A stretch of 41,118 nt of DNA, taken from NCBI GenBank assembly GCA_029556615.1, contig JAKQDD010000203.1, positions 1 through 41,118 of the forward strand, in the 5' to 3' direction. A program made the translations under genes and the position numbers. The stretch is from Verrucomicrobiota bacterium (lineage in GTDB: Bacteria > Verrucomicrobiota > Verrucomicrobiia > Limisphaerales > J093). The notes beneath the pieces were generated by a model. It saw only the letters and a program-made list of their open reading frames with translations, was not told the DNA's origin and did no database searches. Position 1 is the stretch's first letter. Each line of letters opens with the position of its first letter. This document shows, piece after piece, positions 1 through 6,832 of the stretch.

Positions 1-52
1 CGGTTTTTGTTCACTCTCTACCCTACGGACCTTGCTAGACTCGGCGCTTCGA

Positions 53-271
53 TCACTCGACGTTTCGACGTTGCAAGTCGTTGTCCCGGTGCTGGTTCCG
101 TTGTGGTGGCGCATGAGGTTTTGGAAGGTCGCATGGACGAAAATCGGTGCGCACGGTCACCCGATCGGGTTGGCCAGCGGTAGCCTTCCTAGCCGGGGTA
201 CCCACCATGCGCCCACGTTGACCTACAGCGCATCGGCAACGCGATCCGCTATGACGTGACTCGTCGCGCAT
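53..271 (-). CDS. Possible small hypothetical protein of the integrated element (72 aa)
   Basis: A 72-codon frame starts at an ATG that overlaps the stop of the DUF3102 gene in the arrangement TGATG, typical of translational coupling. The product is rich in Arg, Pro and His, has no membrane segment, and shows no family I recognise. Its odd composition could equally be that of a non-coding frame. If it is not real, bases 1-270 contain no gene I can support. Low confidence. Confidence 0.3.
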   Translation of the reverse strand: MRDESRHSGSRCRCAVGQRGRMVGTPARKATAGQPDRVTVRTDFRPCDLPKPHAPPQRNQHRDNDLQRRNVE

Positions 272-633
272 CAAGTCTCGTCCTGGTGGCAGCGTGGCGC
301 ACGGTTGGCCTTCGTGGTAGGCAAGACGTTCAACGCCTCGATCGCTGCTCGAAGTGACTGCGCCTCGGCGCCGCCGTGGTAGCGTGCGGCCAGGCGCAGG
401 TATCGCATCGCATCCTTGCGACTGATGTCGACGCATGACTCATTCAGCCAGCGGATGAACTGGCCACGCGGCAACGTCGCCTTGGCCCGCAGCAGCAGCT
501 CGCCGCACGCGATCGCGGCGGCGCCGGCCGAGTGTAGGTCAGCTCGAAGTGAAACGCGCAGCTTTTGCAGTAACCTCGCCTCGGTCTGTAGGTCAACGGC
601 GATCGCTTCGAGTGTCTCGGCGTCTTGGTTCAT
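271..633 (-). CDS. DUF3102-like small phage/mobile-element protein
   Basis: The 120-residue product resembles DUF3102 proteins, which are common on phages and integrative elements and have no assigned biochemical role. The recognisable core is GELLLRAKATLPRGQF followed by a W-L-x-E stretch and then DAMRYLRLAARYH, the usual 'early-ripening helix plus YxRLA' pattern near residues 43-85. The start ATG has an AGAGGC Shine-Dalgarno-like sequence about 6 nt upstream. It is the last clearly supported gene of the element's leftward operon in this window, just after a decayed ParB-like gene. DUF3102 genes often sit among replication and partition genes, which fits this setting. Function unknown; family call fairly confident. 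Confidence 0.65.
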   Translation of the reverse strand: MNQDAETLEAIAVDLQTEARLLQKLRVSLRADLHSAGAAAIACGELLLRAKATLPRGQFIRWLNESCVDISRKDAMRYLRLAARYHGGAEAQSLRAAIEALNVLPTTKANRAPRCHQDET

Positions 634-680
634 GTTGTGCCTCTACGATAGCCCGCGGCGCTCCAGGATCGCCTCAGGCG

Positions 681-1175
681 CTATCGCCAGCCGGCGGGAG
701 GGTGAAGATAGCGGGTAGGCCATGCCGATACTCCAGCGGCCTTGGCGCACGCGGCGCGGGTGTCCGCCTTCGGTTGTGACTTTGGCAATTTTGCCGAAGT
801 CAGTCCTCCGGTCCTTGCACGAAGGTTCTCCCTCGCCTTCGACCGGAGTATCTCCTCCCGGTAGCTGGCCAGCTTGATCCGGTCCAGGTCGTCCACCGCC
901 TCCGGCGCGATGCGTTGCAGCTCGGTGGCGGCCTGCACAAGTCGCCGGCTGACGTGCAGCAGATCAGCGGCTTCAGACTGGCTCACAGAATCAGTGCGCA
1001 AATTTGCGCTTTGATCGGACTTGCGATCCCCGCCGTTTTTGATATTCGCCAGCCTGGAGGCGACCAGCGCACGCTGGGACTCGTTATGGTGCCGATCGCT
1101 TCCGCCAATATTGGCGAACCCGATGCCGGTGTACTGCTGGAAACGGCGGGTTTGGCGTTGGTGCAGGAGAAACAT
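681..1175 (-). pseudogene. Truncated ParB-like / HTH DNA-binding protein
   Basis: The middle of this 164-codon frame matches the DNA-binding part of ParB-like element proteins: NESQRALVASRLANIKN, then GGDRKSDQSANL, then an HTH-like SQSEAADLLHVSRRLVQAA. A second HTH start (ADTRAACAKAAGVS) appears near residue 140. The N-terminal ParB nuclease/NTP-binding fold expected before NESQRA is missing; only about 30 unrelated residues precede it. After the second HTH the frame runs into WPTRYLHPP and stops. This looks like a gene that lost both ends by deletion or frameshift. An alternative is a short HTH-only accessory protein that is still made. The fragment lies between the DUF3102 gene and a small unknown gene. 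Confidence 0.5.
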
Positions 1176-1190
1176 GGCCTCTAGGCGCCT

Positions 1191-1427
1191 CTACAGCGCA
1201 TTTTGTTCGAGTGGCCTGATAGACGGCATGGGGGTTTCCGGCCTCGATCGGCGCAGCCGCAACCTCCAGCGCGACACGCCAACCGTTTCCAGGCGCCACG
1301 GGAAAAGTCCCTCGGCGGCCAGCTTGGCGATGGTCCCGGCCAGCTCGGCGCCGGGGACCTCGATCGTCGGCGGTGTGCTGCCGGCCAAGGGTGCCAGCGG
1401 TAGCTCGAATTGCGTGGGGTGCTTCAT
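1191..1427 (-). CDS. Hypothetical protein of the integrated element (78 aa)
   Basis: I do not recognise this family. The ATG at 1427 overlaps the TGA of the upstream gene by four bases (ATGA), the main evidence that it is translated. The product begins MKHPTQFELPLAPLAG, continues with a mixed acidic/hydrophobic centre, and has a basic Arg-rich stretch near residues 55-70. It has no signal peptide or membrane helix. It belongs to a row of four small tightly packed genes downstream of the RepA-like ATPase, so a role in element maintenance or its control is plausible but unproven. Confidence 0.5.
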   Translation of the reverse strand: MKHPTQFELPLAPLAGSTPPTIEVPGAELAGTIAKLAAEGLFPWRLETVGVSRWRLRLRRSRPETPMPSIRPLEQNAL

Positions 1428-1666
1428 ATCGTGAGTGAGAAGCCGTGCACGCGGGACGCGGCGCCGATGAAGTCCCGCATGACCTCGGTGCTGAACCAGC
1501 TTTTGTCGCAGAGGAAGTAGACCCACGCTAGAACCTGCTCCGGTGTCGCCAGGTCGGACAGCGCGATCTCGTAGGAGTAATGGCCAGCGGCAGCCGGCAG
1601 CAGGATCAGCCGGCGCTCGTAATCGAGGCGGACGGCCGGTGCCTGGGTGGTAGGTGATGCGATCAT
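1424..1666 (-). CDS. Hypothetical protein of the integrated element (80 aa)
   Basis: An unrecognised soluble small protein. I prefer the ATG at 1666; a TTG at 1672 would overlap the upstream stop codon and add two residues. The stop overlaps the next start by four bases, so it is probably co-translated with the 78-residue gene. The sequence has an amphipathic LPAAAGHYSYEIALSDLATPEQVLAWVYFL centre and resembles small accessory proteins of phages and islands. It has no catalytic motif, metal ligands or membrane segment. Confidence 0.5.
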   Translation of the reverse strand: MIASPTTQAPAVRLDYERRLILLPAAAGHYSYEIALSDLATPEQVLAWVYFLCDKSWFSTEVMRDFIGAASRVHGFSLTI

Positions 1667-1668
1667 GT

Positions 1669-1911
1669 TCAATTCCCTCGGACGGCTTGGCGGTGCCGTG
1701 CGTCCTCTTGGATCCGGCGTGCGGTTTCGACCTGGGATGACTTGGTGACGTGCTGTGCCTCGATGCGGATCAGCCGGGCCCCGTCGGGCCGGCAGAGGAA
1801 CACAAAGGCAGGGTTGGAAGGATCGGGTTCAACTCGACCGATCACGGTTGCTGTAAGCCCTCCGGGGATCCGGATCAGGTAGAAGTCAGCGGTTCTCTCT
1901 GAGGGGTTCAT
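1669..1911 (-). CDS. Hypothetical protein of the integrated element (80 aa)
   Basis: A small basic protein I do not recognise. A GTG at 1932 would add seven residues but would place the start codon inside a copy of the TTTTGGCAC repeat, so I prefer the ATG at 1911. The N-terminal half is beta-rich (FYLIRIPGGLTATVIGRVEP) and the C-terminal third is a charged helix (VETARRIQEDARHRQ). It sits immediately downstream of the repeat array that follows the replication-type ATPase, so it is probably transcribed together with that gene. Confidence 0.5.
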   Translation of the reverse strand: MNPSERTADFYLIRIPGGLTATVIGRVEPDPSNPAFVFLCRPDGARLIRIEAQHVTKSSQVETARRIQEDARHRQAVRGN

Positions 1912-1923
1912 GGGGTGTTCGAC

Positions 1924-2044
1924 TTTTGGCACTTAAGCCTCATGCCAGAGTAGGTGCCAAAAGAGTGCCCCCCCTATAGGGGGGTGGCACTTTTGGCACT
2001 TGGTGCCAGAAGGGGGGTTTTGGCACTTTTGGCACTTTTGGCAC
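1924..2044 (+). repeat. Iteron-like array of TTTTGGCAC repeats
   Basis: Three perfect, directly abutting 9-bp copies of TTTTGGCAC lie at 2018-2026, 2027-2035 and 2036-2044. Further direct copies are at 1991-1999 and 1924-1932, with a degenerate one at 1982-1990. Inverted copies occur at 1954-1962 (GTGCCAAAA) and, degenerate, near 2004-2012. The array fills the 128-bp gap between the stop of the RepA-like ATPase (2061) and the next gene. Clustered short direct repeats next to a replication-type ATPase are typical of iteron origins or operators; that function is inferred. Confidence 0.6.
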
Positions 2045-2060
2045 TTCATGGGGTTTGGGA

Positions 2061-3608
2061 TCACTTTTTGATCGGTTGCCAGAGCCCGGTGACGGCCGAC
2101 TTGGTGACGCGTCCGGCGTGGGCCAGAGCCTTACATTCTCGGTAGAATGACCGGCGCGAAACACCAAGCTCTGACTCACAGGCGGACTGCCAGGCGCTTG
2201 TCGAAAGTCCGGTGTCTGGTAACAAGTCAACCAGCTCGTCCGGTGTGTAGTCCTTCGGCCGGCCGATCTTCACTGGTTCCTGATCGGTGGAGACGTGCAT
2301 CCCGGCCTCGTCGCTCCAGGTGAACCGCGGCCCGTTGGCCTTGGTGATCGGGGCGCGGCGGTTCTTGTCCGACCAGACGGTTGTGATCTCCTCGACCTTC
2401 TCCAGCCGCAGGTTGGTTTCCGCCTTGCGCTCGAGCTGCGATCCCAAATGGCCTCTGGTCTTGCCGTTGTCACTCCCCGGGTTGATGTGAATGACAGTGA
2501 CGATCGAGCAGTTGTAACGGATCGCCGCGGCGTGCAGGTGCGCGGTGTAACCGTTGCACTCCTCGCTGTCGTTCACGTCTAAGACCAGATCGCCTACACC
2601 GTCGATCACCACGGCGTAAACGCCACCGTGTTCTCGGTGTGCGCGTTCGAGAGCCGCATCGATCGCTGCGCGGGCCTCGCTGACTGACAACCCCGTGACG
2701 CAGAAGGACGCGAACCAAGCCGGCGGCTTCTCGACCCGTGCGCGGCGTAGTGCCCGCTCCGTCTGCATCCAATGGTCGAACGGAGACTGCTCCGTGTCGA
2801 AGTGGATCATCGCCATGCCCAGCGGGTTTCTGGCGCGGACGCCCAGCGTGTCAACGGCGTCGGGGTGCATGGTGATCGCGGCGGCCAGCATGGCCTGGAC
2901 GAAAGCCGACTTGCCGGCTTTGACGGAGGCGGAAACGGCGCAAAGGTTGCCCGGGGTGCAGATCGGCGTCTGCCCGATGTAGAACCTGGTTTCCGGCTCG
3001 TCCGGCTTCGCCTCGATCGAGAACCGGCGGCCGTCCAGGGTGTGCAGGATCCCGTTGTCAGCCGGGCCCTCCGATCGCAATTGCCTGACCGTCTCCAACG
3101 CGGTGTCCACAACGGCGCCGGCCCCCTGGGGGTTGCCCTCGACGTACTCTGCCGCCTCGCGTAGAGCCAGCGCGATCTGCGGGCCCCGGCGGTGCTCGAT
3201 CAGCTCCCCGGCGGATAGCTCGGCCAAGTCGATCGGCAACGCCTCGCCCAGCATCCCCAAGAGCATCGCCCGGCCGGAGGCGTCGATCTGGCGCGACTTC
3301 TCCAAGCACTGAATGACGGTGGCGACGGTGGACCCCGGGCCCTGTGACCGGATCTCGCAAAGCGCGGCGGCGATGGTGGGATCCGAAACGCTCCGCGGTG
3401 CGTTCCCAACGATCCATCCCAGCTTCGGGCGCTTCAAAGCCGCGGCGGTGTTCTCGAAGATGCTGGCCAGTACCGCACGCTCGCGGCCGGCGTCGGCGCT
3501 CTCGCGGTGCGCCTTGACGGCGCCGCGGTCAGGTGGTACTGGTTCCCTCAGCGCAGACGACTGAGGCCCGGGTGGTAGGACGCCCGGGCTTTTCTTTTGA
3601 CGGGTCAT
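2061..3608 (-). CDS. RepA/DnaB-like RecA-fold ATPase (AAA_25 type) of the integrated element
   Basis: This is a 515-residue replication-type ATPase. Residues about 40-180 form a helical region like the N-terminal domain of DnaB-type helicases (RAVLASIFENTAAALKR onward). A RecA-like domain follows, with a degenerate Walker A at about 224-234 (AVSASVKAGKSA), a Walker B-like VYAVVIDGVGDLV, and a HINPGSDNGKTRGHLGS segment that fits the sensor loop of RepA-like helicases. The last 70 residues, starting KIGRPKDYTPDELVDLLP, resemble a winged helix for DNA binding. The ATG at 3608 overlaps the stop of the 26-residue ORF upstream as ATGA. The likely role is unwinding or loading at the element's origin, perhaps at the repeat array just downstream. 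A partner primase is not visible here. Confidence 0.75.
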   Translation of the reverse strand: MTRQKKSPGVLPPGPQSSALREPVPPDRGAVKAHRESADAGRERAVLASIFENTAAALKRPKLGWIVGNAPRSVSDPTIAAALCEIRSQGPGSTVATVIQCLEKSRQIDASGRAMLLGMLGEALPIDLAELSAGELIEHRRGPQIALALREAAEYVEGNPQGAGAVVDTALETVRQLRSEGPADNGILHTLDGRRFSIEAKPDEPETRFYIGQTPICTPGNLCAVSASVKAGKSAFVQAMLAAAITMHPDAVDTLGVRARNPLGMAMIHFDTEQSPFDHWMQTERALRRARVEKPPAWFASFCVTGLSVSEARAAIDAALERAHREHGGVYAVVIDGVGDLVLDVNDSEECNGYTAHLHAAAIRYNCSIVTVIHINPGSDNGKTRGHLGSQLERKAETNLRLEKVEEITTVWSDKNRRAPITKANGPRFTWSDEAGMHVSTDQEPVKIGRPKDYTPDELVDLLPDTGLSTSAWQSACESELGVSRRSFYRECKALAHAGRVTKSAVTGLWQPIKK

Positions 3609-3685
3609 CGCAACCCCTCCGTGGTCCACCAGAACACGATGGTGAGCGTGCAGAACACCAGCAGCGCGAAAAGGAAAGGAGTCAT
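3605..3685 (-). CDS. 26-residue single-pass membrane microprotein
   Basis: A 26-codon frame that would be missed by length cut-offs. It has 4-nt ATGA overlaps at both ends: its ATG overlaps the stop of the 96-residue gene and its TGA overlaps the ATG of the RepA-like ATPase. The product (MTPFLFALLVFCTLTIVFWW, then TTEGLR) is one hydrophobic helix with a short polar tail. Two stop/start couplings and a clean transmembrane profile favour translation. Comparable small hydrophobic proteins on phages and plasmids act as holin-like or membrane-anchoring peptides, but nothing here proves either. An alternative is a leader peptide that only sets translation of the ATPase. Confidence 0.45.
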   Translation of the reverse strand: MTPFLFALLVFCTLTIVFWWTTEGLR

Positions 3686-3972
3686 GGCGTCGCCCTCCCC
3701 GGTGCCGGCGTGAAAGTGCGGCGCAAAAGCTGCTCGACCGTCGCGACGTGGTAGTAACAGTACCCGCCGCCCCGTCTGGCGCTCGGGTTCGCCTTACACC
3801 TGGGGACACGGTTTCGATCCAAGAGCCGCTTGATCGAGACAGGCTTCGGCGGTGGATCCAAAAACAACGGGATGATCTTCTCGCAGATCGTTTCAAGACT
3901 CGCGAACCGTGCGGTTGTAGTGATCACCGGCGGGTGTCCCCCCGGCGCCGTTGGGGCAGATGACTTGTTCAT
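3682..3972 (-). CDS. Small putative DNA-binding/accessory protein (96 aa)
   Basis: The first gene of the leftward accessory operon. It has a GGGGTGA Shine-Dalgarno-like sequence directly before its ATG. The product has a disordered N-terminus. It then has a helix (FASLETICEKIIPLFL), a basic segment (VSIKRLLDRNRVPRCKANPSARRGGG) and YYHVATVEQLLRRTF. That last block resembles the end of small winged-helix or MerR/Xis-like domains in which a conserved YY/V-x-x-v-e-x-l-L follows the recognition wing. Position next to the integrase region would suit an excisionase-like or replication-control role. The family is not certain. Confidence 0.5.
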   Translation of the reverse strand: MNKSSAPTAPGGHPPVITTTARFASLETICEKIIPLFLDPPPKPVSIKRLLDRNRVPRCKANPSARRGGGYCYYHVATVEQLLRRTFTPAPGRATP

Positions 3973-4156
3973 TCACCCCGTTGCAGTTAGTAGACTCCAA
4001 CACACTGAAACGGGCCGGAAGTCCAACCAGAGGATAGCATTGCCAGTTAACCGTCCTACTGCCTCGCATAAGTGGAGACAGCCTCAGCGGTTCCGTGCTG
4101 GTATTGACGAAAGCGCGTTTCAGCCAATGCTGACAGGCTTGCGGACGCACCCCGTC

Positions 4157-4180
4157 AAATGTTCACGGTTGTGAACATTT
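4157..4180. promoter_or_regulatory. Perfect 10-bp inverted repeat, probable repressor operator
   Basis: AAATGTTCAC, a GGTT spacer, and GTGAACATTT form a perfect dyad in the otherwise gene-free 3973-4296 interval between the integrase stop and the first gene of the accessory operon. It lacks a following T-run, so it is not a good intrinsic terminator. Its symmetry and length suit a dimeric helix-turn-helix repressor. It lies about 185 bp upstream of the start at 3972. No repressor gene is visible in the window; it may lie further left in the element. I see no other feature in this gap. Confidence 0.5.
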
Positions 4181-4296
4181 GCAGGGAATTGAGGACGATC
4201 GACGAAGGACGGCGCCGGCCGTCGGGTGCCGGAAAAAAGTCCTCGAACCTAGTAACCGAATCTGCTGGAAAGTGCAGGTCGGCGGGCCTGGGTGTG

Positions 4297-5610
4297 TCAG
4301 GCTTTGGTGGGTCGCAGGCTGTAGAACCGGCGGGCGTCCTCGCTCGAAACCCTCCCCTGGTAGTGGGTCTTGATGACGGCCTCACTGTTGTCGAACATCA
4401 TCCCCGTGGCGCCGTAGCTGCCTACCAGACGGACGAAGCAGCTGACCGCGGTGTGTCGGGCAATGTCCGGATGCCATTGCTTGAAGCCGGCCTCGCGTCG
4501 CATCTCGCGCAACTCCTTATGGAGTTTGCCCACGGTGAAAGGCCTGCCTTTGCACGCTTTCAGCCATGCAGCGGCGCAAGCGTTGAACGGCTTCTGCTCC
4601 ACGGGTCCGTCGTTGAATTCCACCACACGCGATCGGCCGGTTTTGGTCATGTGCCCCTCAAGACGGATCTCACCGTCCTGCATGTTGATGTGATCCCACG
4701 TCAGGCGTGCAGCTTCAGACGGCCGCAAGCCGAGGATCAGGGTTGCCACCGTATTCGGCAGCAGCTTCCCCTTCCGGAATTTCGCCGCCACGCGCAGCAG
4801 GCGCTCCGCCTCGTCGATCGAGAGAACGCGAGGCGGCGCCACGGCATCGGCGGTGCGCTTCTGGCGCCCCTCGACCCGGGCAGGGTTGACGGCGATCCAT
4901 CGGCGGGGTGTGTCCATGCACCAAGTGAAGAACCTCGACAAGGCGCGGCGGTCGTTGTCCCGGCTCACCAGAGAGGCTTTCCGCGTTTCGCTGTATCCGG
5001 CGATCGTCTCCTGGGTGACGGCATCGACCCTGACATTGCCGATCGAGTTTGCGAACAGGCGGGCCCGGACTCGGAGGTTTCCCCTTGTACGCAGGCGCAG
5101 CGGGCAGGCGTCGCTCCCCAGCCACGCAACGAACTGTTCAACCGCCTCGTCGATGCGCGGTGCCTCGGTGGTGCTGCGTCGTCCGGTGTGCAGCCATTGC
5201 CTGATGGCGGCGGGCATGTCGGCGTCGGTGGCCTCGGCTTTCCGGAGCATATCGAAGCAGCTTTCCGCCAGACGCAGCTGGATCTCGCTTAGCGACGTGA
5301 TCCTTGGCGTTTCGGCCGGCGGGTGTCCGAGGATGAATTCCTGCTCCAGCTCCAGCCGGCGGGCCTCTGCTCGATCGCGGTCGGCGTAGTTCTCGCGAAC
5401 GTAGCGTCCGTCCCGGGGTTGTCCCTGCACCCGCCACGAAATACTGCCGCCTTCGTTCCGAAACTCCAGGATGCGGAAACGGGCTCGAGTGGTGCTGCCG
5501 ATCCTCCCCTGCCTGGGGGTGTCGGTTCGCCTCGAAAACGGCGGCGGCGGTGGGGTGCTGGCGGTGGGTGTCCTGGGGTCGGCGGGGTCGTTGCTATTCA
5601 TTGTCGGCAT
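4297..5610 (-). CDS. Site-specific tyrosine recombinase (integrase)
   Basis: The integrase of the element, about 437 residues. The C-terminal catalytic domain shows the tyrosine recombinase set: Arg in GLRPSEAARL, Lys in MTKTGRSRVV, a His/Arg box degraded to HPDIARHTAVS, and the nucleophile Tyr in THYQGRVS near the end. The N-terminal region (RFRILEFRNEGGSISWRVQG) resembles an arm-type DNA-binding domain, and the middle carries a SAM-like core-binding domain. Its start lies about 100 bp from the tRNA-Lys fragment, the usual int-att arrangement. The start is uncertain: ATGs at 5610 and 5601 and a TTG at 5637 are all possible, with no strong ribosome-binding site. Confidence 0.88.
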   Translation of the reverse strand: MPTMNSNDPADPRTPTASTPPPPPFSRRTDTPRQGRIGSTTRARFRILEFRNEGGSISWRVQGQPRDGRYVRENYADRDRAEARRLELEQEFILGHPPAETPRITSLSEIQLRLAESCFDMLRKAEATDADMPAAIRQWLHTGRRSTTEAPRIDEAVEQFVAWLGSDACPLRLRTRGNLRVRARLFANSIGNVRVDAVTQETIAGYSETRKASLVSRDNDRRALSRFFTWCMDTPRRWIAVNPARVEGRQKRTADAVAPPRVLSIDEAERLLRVAAKFRKGKLLPNTVATLILGLRPSEAARLTWDHINMQDGEIRLEGHMTKTGRSRVVEFNDGPVEQKPFNACAAAWLKACKGRPFTVGKLHKELREMRREAGFKQWHPDIARHTAVSCFVRLVGSYGATGMMFDNSEAVIKTHYQGRVSSEDARRFYSLRPTKA

Positions 5611-5709
5611 TAGGCCACACACTGCCGAAAGTTGCAAGACCTATTTCAATAGATCGGCCAGAAAGCATGATGGCCCTATATTATCAAGGCTTTCGTGAAC
5701 GTCGGACAG

Positions 5710-5759
5710 ACGGCCTTTTAAGCCGTTGGTCCCGGGTTCAAATCCCGGCCAACCCACCA
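5710..5759 (+). other. 3' fragment of tRNA-Lys(UUU): attachment site at the right end of the element
   Basis: The sequence contains a complete anticodon arm (stem ACGGC/GCCGT, loop CTTTTAA with anticodon TTT at 5717-5719), a complete T arm (CCGGG-TTCAAAT-CCCGG, 5732-5748), the acceptor 3' strand CCAACCC, discriminator A and an encoded CCA ending at 5759. No matching GGGTTGG acceptor 5' strand or D arm exists upstream. It is therefore a 3' duplicate of the kind left when an integrase inserts into the 3' half of a tRNA gene. The intact tRNA-Lys should lie at the far left end of the element, outside the window. Confidence 0.85.
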
Positions 5760-5795
5760 ACCGGGAATCCCGGGAGACTCGCGGTTCGATGCGGT

Positions 5796-6689
5796 TCAAC
5801 CGTTGTGTCCCGGGGGCGGGTCGAGTGCGGGTTCGATGTGGACAACCACGTGCTGGATGGAGAGAGCGGAGGACTTCAATCGGGCGATCACTTCGTGTCC
5901 GATTTCATGGCCGCGCCGCACGGTGAGTTCGGCGTCCACTTCCACGTGAATCTCGACAAACAGGCCCAAGCCACTTTTCCGGGCATGGCACTTCTCGATG
6001 CGCACCACGTCCGGCACGGACGCCGCCAGCGTGCGGATATCGTTCTGGGTTCTCTCGGGAACGGCGGCGTCCATGATCTCTCCCAGCGCGGCGCGGAAGA
6101 TGCGCGCTGCGTTGAAGACGATGACCGCGCATGCGAGCAAGGCGGCCCAATCATCGGCGCTCTCGAAGCCTTTGCCTCCGATGAGTGCGATGGCGATGCC
6201 GACGAACGCTGCCGCGGAGGTGAGGGCATCGGAGCGATGGTGCCAGGCGTCCCCCTTGACCGCCGTGCTGGTCAGTTCGTTGCCCACCTTGAACACGAAG
6301 CGGTAAAGCGATTCCTTGGCGGCAATGACCAGGGCGAGCACGAGCAGCGTGTACCAGGCGGGTGCGTGATGGGGGGTGACGATTTCCCGCACACTCTGGA
6401 CTGCGATCAGGACCGACGCCCCGAGCAGAGCCAGGGCAACGATGACCCCGGCAATGGGTTCGGCCTTGCCATGTCCATAGGGATGGTCGGCATCGGCGGG
6501 CAGCGACGAGACCTTCAGCCCGACCCACACAACCAGGGAACTGAAGACATCGGCCGTGGACTCGATGCCGTCGGCGATCAGGGCGTAGGAATTGCCCGCG
6601 ATGCCGGCCACGATCTTGGTGGCGGCCAAGACGACGTTGACCGCCATGCCGACACCCGCTGCCATGAGTCCTCGTTGAACCGATCGCAT
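5796..6689 (-). CDS. Cation diffusion facilitator (CDF) family metal transporter
   Basis: A 297-residue inner-membrane cation/proton antiporter of the CDF (ZitB/FieF) family, which exports Zn2+, Fe2+ or similar divalent ions. TM2 carries the NSYALIADGIES metal-site segment, a cytoplasmic loop has the conserved HPYGHGK, and TM5 has the DAWHHRSDALTS HxxxD site. The C-terminal 90 residues form the cytoplasmic regulatory fold (VVRIEKCHARKSGLGLFVEIHVEVD). The start at 6689 is chosen because MRSVQRGLMAAG leads straight into TM1. It is the first intact chromosomal gene beyond the att site and the last of the minus-strand run. Ion specificity cannot be told from sequence. Confidence 0.9.
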   Translation of the reverse strand: MRSVQRGLMAAGVGMAVNVVLAATKIVAGIAGNSYALIADGIESTADVFSSLVVWVGLKVSSLPADADHPYGHGKAEPIAGVIVALALLGASVLIAVQSVREIVTPHHAPAWYTLLVLALVIAAKESLYRFVFKVGNELTSTAVKGDAWHHRSDALTSAAAFVGIAIALIGGKGFESADDWAALLACAVIVFNAARIFRAALGEIMDAAVPERTQNDIRTLAASVPDVVRIEKCHARKSGLGLFVEIHVEVDAELTVRRGHEIGHEVIARLKSSALSIQHVVVHIEPALDPPPGHNG

Positions 6690-6832
6690 AGGCCGTGCCC
6701 GCCCGTCCTGGCCCCGACCGGACGGACCGGGGGCACTCTGGCGGCAAGCAGGGGCCCAGCCAAGCGTTTCCACGGATTGGGACGCCCGCTTGGATCAGCC
6801 GTATGGGAGGCAAACCGGCTCGAAGCGGCGGG

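Noticed and set aside
1924..2044. CRISPR array
   Set aside because: Repeats are only 9 bp with no spacers of regular length, and no cas gene is present.
1940..2230. A minus-strand frame ending in VPKVPKVPK repeats
   Set aside because: Most of it overlaps the ATPase gene in another frame, and its repeats come from the TTTTGGCAC array; no independent evidence of translation.
4157..4180. LexA (SOS) box
   Set aside because: TGTTC and GAACA are present but 8 bp apart, and the dyad centre does not fit a LexA spacing I can rely on; called only a generic operator.
5684..5759. Intact tRNA-Lys gene
   Set aside because: The 5' acceptor strand and D arm are missing; only the anticodon arm to CCA is present, so it is a 3' att duplicate.
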